Shown one piece after another: positions 35,741-47,222 of a stretch of DNA of 64,000 nucleotides. The notes beneath the pieces were generated by a model. That model made no database searches, was not told the origin of the DNA, and worked only from the letters and a program-made list of their open reading frames with translations. The number at the start of each line of letters is the position of its first letter. The stretch's first letter is position 1. Both the position numbers and the translations under genes were made by a program. The stretch comes from Zygnema circumcarinatum (taxonomy: Eukaryota > Streptophyta > Zygnematophyceae > Zygnematales > Zygnemataceae), in contig CM074811.1 in the NCBI GenBank assembly GCA_037447605.1, positions 985,024 through 1,049,023 of the forward strand, in the 5' to 3' direction.

Positions 35741-35939
35741 TGCTAAATGCCTAATTGCCTTCGCGGTTGCTTCTAGGGCCGCCCGCGTTGTTTAGCTCAG
35801 AAGTAGATTTTTGCGAGCTTTAGTGAGCCTTCCTTCCCTCAATGCCACATCCCTTCCCTTCCCTTCCTCCCTCCGTCGACCGTACAGGTGCCCCTGACCC
35901 AATGACGAGGGATGGATATAGAACGCAAAAAGGGAAGAG

Positions 35940-36095
35940 AAAAACCTGGGCGTTGTTGAGCCTAGGCGTAGGTTTCCGCTCGTAGCTTTTTTCTTTTGTC
36001 CTTAGGTCCTTTGCGACGAATTCCTCGTGCCCAGGCTGACTTTGTCCATGCACATTTGATGGCATCATCATCGCCATCGTGAGATCAATGCCATT
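35940..36095 (-). repeat. dispersed repeat copy, inverted
   Basis: Reading the minus strand gives the family order: CACGATGGCGATG, CATCAAATGTGCATGGACAA, CACGAGGAATTCGTCGCAAA, then CCTACGCCTAGGCTCAACAA. Confidence 0.75.
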
Positions 36096-36766
36096 TTCCC
36101 TCAAAAAAGGGAAGAGGAACTCTGAAGTCGCTTGTACGGACTTGTCCCTACAGTAGGGGGTCCTCGTATTTACCGCCTAGGGAGTGCGTCCTCAAGAAAT
36201 TCTCCCCTATTTTGCCGAAACCACCTTTTTGTACGGTAACTTGGTGTTAGCCGTACTATTCGTACTATTTTTACTGTCCGTACTAGCTGTACTAGCCGTT
36301 ACTGGCTCACGCAAAACTCACCTAATCTCCCCGCACGAGCCGCCGTAAGAGGCGCTCGCAGTTCTCCCCTTCTTCTTGGCTTCAATACGATACAATACGA
36401 TACGATACGACACGGTACAATACGAAACGCCCCGATACGGTACTATCCGTACTAGCCGTATGAGCTGTAGTAGCCGATACAGTACGATAAGGTACAATAT
36501 GATACGGTACGATACGTACGGTCCAACATGAACTCTAACATAATACCGCCCTTCTATTGGTAACACGAACCTTATTTATGCAAAATCAATATTTTCGCCT
36601 CATATTGGCCAAAACCAGGGTGGAAAATATGAGGACTAGGGATGGGGAACTTTCATTGAACTCGCGATGGCGAGGCCATCAAATGTACATGGACAAAGGC
36701 AAAATGTGGAACCACGAAGGACTGGACTAGGGATGGATTAGTTACGATTATATATTATATATTATA

Positions 36767-37804
36767 GGAAAATGATACAGCGGCCCCACTTTTTGAATAT
36801 CGGCGCCCCCTTTTGGGAAAAATTGTACTTTTTTTTTTGGCTAATCACCCCCCTTGGATCTTTCGGGAGGAGAGATCTTGTAGACAATCGGACCCCGCGC
36901 CTCGCGCGCAGGATCCGACCGTGCACCGACGTACGGCGCCGCGCATCGCGGCGTGGCCCGCGAGATGCGGCGAGCCTACGGAAAAGTTGTCCTCACCTAA
37001 CCCGTTTGGGTCAGAGGTTGCCACGTGGCAGTCTGCCATTGGACAGCCCTACTGCCGGTCCCCCATGCCGATGCAGTGGACCCCCATAATATTTTCCACC
37101 TTGTACAGTGCGTCCCCAAGAAATTCGCCCCGATTTTGCCGAAACCACCTTTTTGTACGGTAACTCAATGTTAACGTATTAGGGGTGTTAACCTAACCTG
37201 ACCTATTCTCCAATACAAAATCTGTTAATAGAAACGGATTTCAAACATGGGTCACGCTTTTATGCTGTACGGTAAGTACGAATATAATCTCTAAGTCATA
37301 CGGTATACGTACGGCACCAATAGGAGCTCGTGTATCTAAATCAAGGTACGATACGATACGATACGTACGAACAGACATGAACTCTAACATAATACCGCTC
37401 GCCTATTGGTAACACGGACCTTATATTTGCAAATTACAATATTTCCGCCCAGTATTTGCCGAAACCATGGCGAAAATATTATGGGGGTCCACTGTATCGG
37501 CATGGGGGACAGGCAGCAGGGCTGTCCAATGGCAGACTGCCACGTGGCAACCTCTGACCCAAAAGGGTCAGGTGAGGACAACGTTTCCGTAGGCTCGCCG
37601 CATCTCGCGGGCCACGCCGCGATGCGCGGCGCCGTACGTCGGTGCACGGTCGGATCCTGCGCGCGAGGCGCGGGGACCGATTGTCGACAAGATCTCTCCT
37701 CCCGAAAGATCCAAGGGGGGGGATGATTAGCCAAAAAAAAAAGTACAATTTTTCCCAAAAGGGGGCGCCGATATCCAAAGAGTGGGGCCGCTGTATCATT
37801 TTCC
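36767..37804. mobile_element. 1,038-bp foldback element with 8-bp target duplication ATATTATA
   Basis: Arms of about 335-340 bp (36767 to about 37104, and about 37464 to 37804) are near-identical in inverted orientation. They flank a spacer of about 355 bp. Ends are GGAAAATGATACAGCGGCCCC and its near complement. ATATTATA lies directly outside both ends (36759-36766 and 37805-37812). The spacer contains a second copy of sequence also found just left of the element. Hairpin arms plus an 8-bp duplication suggest a non-autonomous hAT-like element. No transposase is encoded. Confidence 0.85.
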
Positions 37805-37989
37805 ATATTATATTATACAACTGTGACGAATAGATAACGGCTGATATATATTAATTTACAACGCCTTTACAACATGTACGGTCGTACGGTCGTACGACTG
37901 TACGGTATTATGCGGCCCGAGCACGAGCAGACAGAAAACCAGACGAACGTATTTCGCAACGCCAACGCCAAAACGACCTAATTTTGGTA

Positions 37990-39039
37990 GGGTAACTCTA
38001 CTGCACCCCCGCGTTTTGTCTTTCGCACCCCCCTTTTGAAAATTTTGCCTGCCCGTTTTGGTACCCCCCAGTTTTGAATATTTCGGGAAAAAATCTTTTT
38101 CCCGCCCCTTCCCCCCTCCGCCCCTCCCCTCCTTATTTGATGGCCTCACCATATTGAGACTAATGCAAATCCCCTTTTCTTTTGTCGCACATTGTTGGAA
38201 GTCAATAGTGAAAAGGAGAAAACGAGGGGGGTGGAATGTCCAGAAAAAGACGAGGGGAGGGAGGGAGGGAGGGGAGGGAAGGGAGGGGAGGGAGGGAGGG
38301 AGGGGAGGGGAGGGGAGGGGGAGGGAGGGAGGGGAGGGAGGGGAGGGGAGGGGAGGGGGAGGGGGAGGGAGGGAGGGAGGGGAGGGCTGGGGAGGGGAGG
38401 AGGGGAGGGGAGGGGAGCGGGCGGGAGGGGAGGGCCGGGGAGGACATGGCAGGGGAGGGGAGCGGAGGGGAAGGGAAGGGAGGGGAGGGGAGGGGAGGGG
38501 AGGGGAGGGGGAGGGCCGAGGAGGGGAGGGGAGGGAAGGGAGGGGAGGGAGGGAGGGGAGGGAGGGGAGGGAGGGAGGGAGGGGAGGGAGGGAGGGGAGG
38601 GGAGGGAGGGGAGGGGAGGGAGGGGAGGGAGGGGAGGAGGGAGGGAGGGGAGGGAGGGGAGGGAGGGGAGGAGGGCCGGGGAGGGGAGGAGGGAGGAGGG
38701 AGGAGGGAGGGGAGGAGGGAGGGAGGGAGGGAGGGGAGGGGAGGGGAGGGAGGGGAGGGGAGGGAGGGAGGGGGAGGGGGAGGGGAGGGGAGGGGAGGGG
38801 AGCGGGCGGGAGGGGAGGGCCGGGGAGGACATGGCAGGGGAGGGGAGCGGAGGGGAAGGGAAGGGAGGGGAGGGGAGGGGAGGAGAGGGCAGGGGAGGGG
38901 GTGTAGCGGAGGTTTACGGGAGGGGCGGGAAAAAGATTTTTCCCGAAATATTCAAAACTGGGGGGTACCAAAACGGGCAGGCAAAATTTTCAAATGGGGG
39001 GTGCGAAAGACAAAACGCGGGGGTGCAGTAGAGTTACCC
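37990..39039. mobile_element. 1,050-bp TIR element with 8-bp target duplication TTTTGGTA and G-rich core
   Basis: Ends are GGGTAACTCTACTGCACCCC and its exact complement, with inverted similarity over about 115 bp. TTTTGGTA flanks both sides (37982-37989 and 39040-39047). The core is about 690 bp of GGGGAGG-type repeat. A fragment of the dispersed repeat and the sequence CTTTTGTCGCAC are shared with the degenerate element at 6032-7091. Non-autonomous; the 8-bp duplication points to hAT-like mobilisation. Confidence 0.88.
38230..38925. repeat. (GGGAGG/GGGGA)n minisatellite, strong G-quadruplex potential
   Basis: Nearly 700 bp of purine on the plus strand. An irregular segment containing GCGGGCGGG and CCGGGGAGGACATGGCAGG occurs twice, at about 38411 and 38796 (385 bp apart). 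This indicates internal duplication rather than simple slippage. Long open frames here are compositional artefacts. Confidence 0.9.
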
Positions 39040-39047
39040 TTTTGGTA

Positions 39048-39086
39048 TGATACGACCGTACGGTCGTACGGTCGTACGGTCGTTAA
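39048..39086. repeat. (CGTACGGT)n short array
   Basis: About three to four tandem CGTACGGT units. A related array at about 37872-37905 lies on the other side of the element at 37990-39039. Confidence 0.8.
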
Positions 39087-39365
39087 TTGTTCAAAACGAG
39101 TGGGTATAATATATGCAATAAAGTGTTTTACTTCGTAATATATTACTAATGTTAAACCCGTTGTAAATTATATAATATATTCGGAATTTATAACGCGGGC
39201 CATCCCTAATGAGGACCCCCTACTGTACCAGTGACCCGCCCTCGCAACCACGTAGGATTCACTGTACGGCCAACAGCAAACGGTAGAAATGCAACAGTCG
39301 AGCCAGTTCGCAGTTCTGTTACAGTTCTTGCTGTGGCTCCAGTCCTTGTTGCCTTTTTGCGCATT

Positions 39366-39567
39366 AGGGGGATTCAGACCTTGACCATCGCCAAATCAAT
39401 TTCGTAAGCCTGTCGGGCGAATTAAGCATTGGCTAGGTACGTATTTCGGTACGGCTGGGCTCGGTGGAGCCGCGGATCCCGATCCGGAATTCGTACACGA
39501 AAGAAGTGACTTTTAGTAAGAGGAATTCGGGAATTTCGTAAGCGATGGTCAAGGTGTGACTCCCCCT
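39366..39567. mobile_element. 202-bp MITE, second copy of the AGGGGGA-TCAGACC family, 130 bp upstream of the EDRF1 ATG
   Basis: Left AGGGGGATTCAGACCTTGACC and right end GGTCAAGGTGTGACTCCCCCT match the 14487-14778 copy in sequence and orientation. The inner half differs in length. Flanks ATT and CTT are a possible decayed 3-bp duplication. It contains several GTAC words. It sits between the ATG of the downstream gene and most of its upstream DNA. Confidence 0.8.
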
Positions 39568-39696
39568 CTTCTCGACATTTCTCCTTCTCGACATTTGTCC
39601 TTCCGAGAGCTTGTGCAGGAGGGCAGGAGAAGGGCAGGAGGGGGGGGTCCGATAGTGTGATGCTCGCTAGCAAGGGCTGAGGGAAGGGCAAGGGGA

Positions 39697-42600
39697 ATGG
39701 ATTTGGACGCCATGGCGAGGGAGGACGGGCCGCCTGTGGCTCGGCTTCAGCTAGTGCAGCCGCAGTCAGGCTTTGTTTGCGGCTCTCTTCCAGTGCCTCT
39801 TGACACGGGAAGTTTTCAAGACCTTGTGCGCAACAGCGAGTCTCCAATGATTGTCGTCCGCGACAGGTGCGTAGAAATGCCGTCTGCAGAAGATTTGTGC
39901 TTTTATTTGGTGAAGATTCTTGCTCACAGAGTTGCTATAACTCTTTTGCTCCAAGGAGTTTTCTTGGTTTTCTTATGGCAAACATGCCCATTCCCTTGCA
40001 GTAATTTGTGGTTAATTTGGAGATTTTCCAGTGGCTCGATTTTCTTGCTGTAAAACATTCGGAGTGCAGATTGATAGCTTACGCTTTACTCTTTCAAATA
40101 TTGGTCGGAGTTCACCGGGTGAAGATGCTGCTCCTTTGGTCCGAGTGGTAAATTCCTTTCATAATTTACGCTTTTTCTAGCCCTCCTTTTGGTCTATGTG
40201 ACTTCAGGCCAAGCATTCCACGCTACAAGTTTTTGCCGGCTGAGACCGACCTCAATAATCCGCCTACAAATTGGCTTCAATTCGAAGGGCTTTTGCCGTC
40301 TCATCCGTCTGCCCATACTGATGGTATGCTCACATTGTTGAAAGTTTATCAATATCTTGCGTTGAAGGGGTGGTTGCTGCTTTGAAGCCCTCAAACTTTG
40401 CAGGAGTCGATACACGATTACAAGGAGCAAGCTCCGCATGTCTTGTTTGTCCTGCTTTGCAATTTATCGAAAATGTCATCGTCAACAGTGAAACCTGTCT
40501 TTATCTACTGTCACTCTGAACATGCTGGAGCATCAGTGCAGTGAGGGGTTTCAATCGTTTCTGACATAGGCACGAGAGCAAAGTTGGGACCAGATATCTC
40601 AAACACGTTGTGTCATACAAGTGAATGAGAATTGTACAATTTATTTGTTGCTGTTCAGATCTGCCAGGCAGCCAGCCAGTGGCTTGGGGAGGTGCATATT
40701 TGAGTCACCCCATAGCTAAGAAGGGGGAGGCATTGGCCGTCACTGGTCTTGCTGGTTATGGAGACGAGGTTGATGTAATTGCTCCAGCCGACATCCTGAA
40801 GCAAATTTTCAAGACGCCGTACAGCAAAGCTCGTCTGTCTGTGGCAGTCCATCGGGTTGGACGCACTCTTATTCTCAACAGCGGGTGAGCGGAATAGCTC
40901 GTGGTTCCTATGTTCAGCAGCAGCCTGGATGTGTGTGTGACGTAAACTGATGACAATTTGACGATGAATGTACTTAAGTAGGCTCGTTTTGAACCTGCAC
41001 AACTTCGACCTGTTTAGCGTCAGGCTTAACACATCCCAATGACTGTCACGGTGACGTGCAAAATAGCTCATTTCGTAGAATTCTGGTTTGCTGAAACATT
41101 ACATCAAATTTGCGTTGAACTATCGCGATGTGTATGCAGGCTTGATACAGACCTGGAGAAGGTCAGGGCGAAGCAGAGAAATCGTAAGCAGATGCCAAGG
41201 TCGCTCTTTTCCAAGTTCATTCACTACTCGGTGCAGGATGCTTGCGGTGCTTCTTCATCAACTGAGGAAGCGACGCAAAGTGAGTCTTCGGAAGGAGTGC
41301 CATCATGCTTTGGAATGCCCGATGATGAAGGGCAAGAGGCTTTGGATCAGTCAGAGGTGCCATCAGTCCTTGTGGATCATGGCCCCCATATAGTACAAGG
41401 CTTTGATGATGAGCAAACAGGCGCAAGGGAGTCTCAAGAAGACGAATCTGTGAGAAGTTACGTTCCGGGGGTGGACTGTAGAGGAAGCAGAAGTCTGAGA
41501 CAAAGACTTTACAGTGGCGGGGGGGGACGGAAAGGTAGGGCAAAAGGAAGACGGCAGCGAGACCAGATGATGGGAGCTGAAGATAGGTCAGATGGGAAAG
41601 AAGCTCTGGGCAATGATGCAGAGGATGATGTGCAGCAGGACCCATGTGTGGATGGGGAGGCAGAGAGGCCACGTTCATCTCCCGAGGGGTTTTTGCGGGT
41701 GCTCTTTTGGCAGTTTCAACACATACGCATGTTGTTGGGGAGTGATTTGCTGCTGTTCAGCAACAAGGAGCACGCGGCAGTGAGCTTAAGGCTGGTGGAA
41801 TTGGAAAGGCAGGTCAGTCTTTTGATATTTTTTTTTTTTTTCAGTTTGATGTGCTTGTTTCTATTCTTGAGATGGTCTCTGGTGAGACATTAGCGAGAAG
41901 CGTGCAATTGAATAGTGATTGGACGTTTTTTTTTTGGAGGATTTGCTTGTATGAGTTTCGAAGCAGAGATCCTTGCGAAAAGCACCAACTCAGTGTTTTC
42001 CGACATTTAGTGAATTGATACTGAGCTTGTCGTAGTCTGATTTCTTACGCTTCTCTTTCTTTTTCCTTTGTTATCCTGCAGACAAGTCCCCTTCACTGGC
42101 TAGATGCATGGCTTGATAATGTCATGGCTAGTGTTCCGGAGCTTGCTATCTGCTATCACCGGAACGGCATTGTGCAGGGCTATGAACTCCTCAAAACTGA
42201 TGATATAATTCTGCTGAAAGGCTTGTCGGGAGATGGAAATGCCTATTTTCACCCACATGTGGTCCAGAAAAATGCGTCATCAGTGCTACAGTTCCTGCAG
42301 AAGAACTGCATTAGAGATCCGGGAACATACTGGGTGAGCTTTGAGGACTCCGCATATTGAAAGTTAAAGCAGAGGAAAGCAATGAAACATGCTGTCTTTA
42401 GGGCAATGTAAACAACTTTGTACTGCTCTTTAACAACGTCTTGTGATGAGTTGTGATTGCACAACGTGACTGTCTGTAAATTTCGCGCACTATTTTACAT
42501 CTTATTTTGACGTAGATCATGGAATTCTGGAATCTGTACAGAGGGCTGTTGATTCTCGGAGCAGACTTTAACGACCCGAAAGTCAGCAAGCAATGATGAT

Positions 42601-45600
42601 ATGCTATAGCTTTGACTTAAGCATGACCGGGCATCTGACGAGTGCTTGTCTTGAAGCTAACGTATGACAGGGAATCTGTTTGGGCAGCTGCGCAAGAATA
42701 CAGGGGAGGATTTGATGCAGCTGTTTGACCTTACACCTGATGCGAGAGGAGAGGAAGCAACAGCAGACGAGTTACCAGGCATAAGCAGGAGCAGGAAGAC
42801 ACGCTATTCTCTGCCATTGGCTATGCTGCTCTACCGCCTTGCCAATCGGCTGTCTCATTCCCAGGTAAGAGTGAAAAGAATAGGCTGTTTCTCTTACCTT
42901 CTATGGCTGTTTGTTTCCTTATCGACTAGTGTGACGCAGGTTGGTTCATCAGCCGTGGTCTGCGGGCAATTGCATCATTTCCTTCTATATAGATGCATGT
43001 TTTCCTTCTTCCCAATTGTCTTCTGCTAATTTTCCCTCACACCCTTTACTGCAAACGATGCAGTATGCAAGTGATCGACGTCGTTGTGCACAACTTTTTG
43101 CCACATGCTTGGACCTGTTGGATGAACAGCACCACCCTGTGAGTGTTACTGCATGCCACATCTAAGCTTTGGTGCTAAGTATGGCTTATTGTGGAGACGC
43201 ACAGTATCAGCAGCTAGTTTCTCGTGCATCTTGCATTTAAACTTGTGTTTACGTTTGTATTTCCACCGTAGTTTTCCCATTGGTTTGAGGAACGTTAGAA
43301 GGCTAATGTTTCTTTGTCCTTGCAGGGGGTGAGGGCTAATGCCCACGAACAGGTAGCTCGTGCATTTCTTGAGCACTGTTGTGCCTTGGGCCCGCATAAG
43401 ACCCTTCTCCTGGAAGGGAGCAGAAGCAGCTTCTCTCTCCCTCCTTCCGGAGCAGATTCTGTGAAGATTCAAGAAATAGGAGATGTAGAAACCACGTCTA
43501 TTCCTGTTCAGGTCCTAAGTGAAGAGGAGGTTCAGGTCTCTGTACAAAATCTACAAACTATATCGGAGGATGCGGCAGACATACCAGGTTTCGATATGGC
43601 TGATGGTGGAGTTTCTGCCATATATTCCCTAGCAGGCATACAGGACGAAAGAAAATCTTTACCGCCGGTGGAAGGAAGTGCGGGGATTGAAGAATCCATG
43701 AATGTGAAGGAAGCTGAAACACTTAGAGGGGGTGCGGAGGGGGCATACTGGTTGAGTTCAGAAGGTAGGGCAACTAGTGTTGCCTCGTCTTATCTCGTGG
43801 AAGAAAGGGAATTAGAAGAGTCTGGCCCTGTTGTGATAGCAGGTGGTGAGACTGGTGAAGTCCTGCCAAACGCACTTGATAGTCAGCATTCACATGGGAG
43901 GAGTGATCTGATTGGAGCAGAATCAGACAATACGGGAGAAGCAACTCCCGGGAATCTTTCCGCAGCTATGCGAAAGAGCTTAATTTTGGCTGAATCTGGA
44001 AGTCAGATACAGCGGCCCAACATATCCCCATTTCCTGCTCCGGAAGATGCTGTATCAGCTCGTCTTCGTGCAGTCCACCATGCATCACAAGCAATTCGAT
44101 CTTTGAGATGGCAGCGGCATCTTTTTGAAAGCTCTGGAGACTTTCTGAGATCAGAGGGTCTCCTTTCTGACGATCCTGAATCACTCGCCCTCTGCATTTG
44201 CGGAGAAACAAATTGTTTGCAAGCAGATGAGTTTCAGCAAAAGCCTGAAGGGAAAGTAAGGGAGCTTATTGCCCTCCTTGGAGACTCTTATGTTGCCCTA
44301 GGAGAGGCTTACAAGGCTGACGGACAACTTGGAAGGGCACTAAGAGCTGCAGAGTTAGCATGCCTTATTCTCGGCCCTGTATGGGGCCGTACGGCAGTCC
44401 TTGGCAAGAAAGCTGAATCTGCTTCGGTGTCTTGTTCGACTGCATCTGTTAGCATTGTAGGTAGCAAGGATGGGTCAAAAAGCAAGCCAAGCATGAAATT
44501 TAGAGCAAATGAGGTAGAAGATAGAAGTTTGCCGAGAGATGGTGGGGAGGGTTCTGGCGGAGTGGGGTTTAGACGAGCTGAAGCTGACACGTGTGGAAAT
44601 GTGAACGAGGGAATTGGGGGTTCAGAAAGCAGTGCGATTGAGAATCGATTTTGGGGAAGACTTTGGTGCTTTGTAGGGGACATTTACGTGGATTTTCAAA
44701 AGCAGCTGGTAGAGGGAGACATTCCGCTTCACCAGGAAGCTACCCGTTGCAAGGAACTTAGAATCTCAGATGATGTTGTGAAGGAAGTTCGCAGGCTGAA
44801 AAAAAAGAGTAGGCAGCCACTTGACAGCTGCAGCAGCTGCAGTTCTGTGAGCTGCACTTGTTTAAGTGATCGGGCCAACAGTGGGACGTCGGCAAGCAGC
44901 AGTAATGAGGGAGGTACACCTTCTTCAACCTCTGCTGTAGGGGATGGCAGTTTGAGAAGGAAAAGAGCCGGTCAAGGGACAGCAGGGAAAAAGGATGCTG
45001 AGGTGCATTCATCGAGACACAGTTTAGGGAAGAGTGGTGCCAAAGGGGAAGCTTCAGGCAGCCACAGTAGAAAAAATTCGAATGCTTTCAGTAATGCAGA
45101 AAGGGCTCGTAAAGAAAGGAGTAATAGAGAGGAAATGACAGTCTCGACTGGGATTGCTGTTGGAGCTGTCAGCAGCGTAGATGGGGACTTAGTTCGGAGT
45201 CTTGATAGTAAGGAAGGCAGCAGGAAAGCAGATTGGGTGAGTGGAGAGGAGGAGAAGAATGGAACTGCAGGTATGAAAGTTTTTCCTACTGATGGAGCAG
45301 ATCGTACCTGCTCTCCTAAGGATTCTGTAGGAAAACTCAGCAAAGTGAAACCCGAACCGGAGATACATTCAGCTTCTCCTCACCCTGTTGCCCCTAAGAG
45401 CAGTCCTGAGCCTTGTGTAGATACGAGTCTCTTTTGCTTTGGCCGTCCTATGACAGTCGACTGGGAGATGAATCTGACTGCAGCAGCTGAGTACTATGCT
45501 GCAGCTGCTGCGGCATTTGCTGAAGTGGTGGGATGCACTGAGGAACGAGAGGACGCTCTGCGGAAGAGGGGATGGGTCTATAATGAACTTGGGAGAAGGA

Positions 45601-47222
45601 GGTTAGCAAACAAGTCAGTAAGACATGCAGAAGACGCGTTTCAGAGAGCCATATTAGCATTTCGTGAGGTGAAAGATTTCACGAATGTGGTTTTAGTGCA
45701 CTGCAACTTGGGCCATGGTAGGAGGGCTGCTGCGGAAGCGGTAGTGGCTGAAGTTGGCCTGCCATCGTCATACACTGAGAAAGGAATAGTGCAGCACAGG
45801 CAAAAGGAAGCTGAAAGAATAGTCCGTGAGGTTAGGGTAAAGCAAGCGAAACGGTTATACTTAGAGGCTTTGCACCACTACAATGAAGCCCGAAAAGAGC
45901 TGTTGGGACTTGGAGAAAACTTGGAAAAGAGCATGTCAGGTCTTTGGACGGAAGTCTTAACTCAGTTTGGGCACACATATCTCCGACTTGGAATGCTTCT
46001 CGCAGCAGAAGAAGTTGAGGCAGGTTTTGCTAACAATAGTGAGAGCCCCCTAATGGACCACGATGCAGCTTCTTCATTCGACATAAGAGATGGGAGTAAT
46101 GCAGGACCGCAGAGTAAAGGAGGAGGAGAAGATGTCGTGTTTCTGACAGCAAAGGACGCCATGACTAAAGCTCTTGTTTTGTATGATACACTTGGCAGCA
46201 TCAGAAGGCAGGAATGTGCTTATGCACATCATCAACTCGCATGTAATCATAGGGATAGAGCTTTGCTCATAGCTGCAGCTGTAAGGCAGGAGGGTGCAGT
46301 GAAGAAGCAGAAAAGGGAGCTGCCGAGATCGCGGAGCAAACGGGAGGCTGCCACGTGGCAGCAACTGAGACGGTATGCTGCGCTGGCAGAAATTCATTGG
46401 CAGAGGGCGTTAGAGGTATATAAGCCCCAATCGCACCCTGACGTTTTCATCAATATAGCGATTGAAAGAGCCGATTTGTGCCTCGCCACAGCAGCACAGA
46501 CCCCATCCATGCAGGTAAGCTGAAGGACAAACTTTTCCATGCGATAATATCGAAACATTAGGGTTGGTCGTTGGTCTAAGCTTTTGTAAGGGGGCAATTG
46601 CCTTTTATGCAGAGCTAGGATTGATTGCATAGGTTTGTTGGTCTTGCTAGATTCTGCCTTCGAAAACATCTCCACCTTCCTGATTTTGAGGGTCTCAAGA
46701 GTTAGGAATTGCTTCTTGGTAAAGGCAATAACTAGCTCGTCTTGTTTGTTTTGATGGAGCCACGATTCCTTGGTTAAGTTATGACTGCTTTCACAGTGGT
46801 GGTCTGATACTCTGCCTCCTCAAACTTGTCATTGTCAGGCACTTGAAGCATCCTTCAGTTATCTTTTGGAAAGCCGCCATGTCTGGATGCACCATTCACC
46901 CGATTCAAAGCCTGACCCCCCTATAGAAGAACCTTCCCATATTGAAGGACCAAGGGGTGCCACCGCTTCTCCTGCAACCTGCTCCAAGCTCTGCCAGCGC
47001 ATTCAATACCTTCTAAAGAGCATGCTCTCAGCCGCCATGGCTGCAAGTAGGCATTCGGGATTTGAGAAGAGTGCAGGCTCCTCCTCGTCCCAGCATTCCA
47101 AAGCTGAAGGGCGCCTCACTGTGAAGAATCTGACGGCCATGTATAGGGTGGCCCTTTCCTTGGAGCAGCCTCCACCAATGGAGGAACTCTATGCCATGTG
47201 GATATTGCAAGAGCTTCCGTGA
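39697..47222 (+). CDS. EDRF1-family protein (erythroid differentiation-related factor 1-like, TPR-containing)
   Basis: Nine plus-strand exons join in phase: 39697-39866, 40208-40323, 40659-40884, 41140-41812, 42082-42333, 42688-42864, 43064-43138, 43326-46514 and 46839-47222, giving 1,753 residues. Blocks typical of plant EDRF1 homologues occur in order: FVCGSLPVP, PRYKFLPAETDLN, DVIAPADILKQIFKTPYSKA, VHRVGRTLILNSG, WLDAWLDNVMASVPELAICYH (about residues 400-420), GYELLKTDDIILLKG and GEDLMQLFDL. The 3.2-kb exon encodes TPR-like helical pairs (for example DSYVALGEAYKADGQLGRAL) split by a long Ser/Gly/Lys-rich low-complexity insert, and ends in more helical repeats. The biochemical role of the family in plants is not settled. 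A possible 36-nt extra exon at 40404-40439 would keep frame. Known homologues are shorter, mostly because of the low-complexity insert. Confidence 0.91.

Larger units (their letters stand above)
36152..39227. mobile_element. nested repeat block bounded by inverted TACAGTAGGGGGTCCTC
   Basis: The word TACAGTAGGGGGTCCTC at about 36151-36168 recurs inverted at about 39211-39227. Between them lie a pair of direct repeats (about 36194-36640 and 37118-37480), a dispersed-repeat copy, and two separate elements with perfect 8-bp target duplications. No target duplication is found at the outermost ends, so this may be one old element invaded by others or a chance stacking of related pieces. Confidence 0.5.

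Noticed and set aside
38058-39138. Very long open frames (about 230-370 codons) on both strands
   Set aside because: They read through GGGAGG repeats and give Gly/Arg/Glu- or Pro/Ser/Leu-only peptides. Stop codons are simply absent from such composition.
40066-40146. Candidate EDRF1 exon with an FGVQIDSLRF-type reading
   Set aside because: It cannot be spliced in phase with its neighbours, whereas direct joining of 39866 to 40208 gives the conserved RDRPSIPRYKFLPAETDLN.
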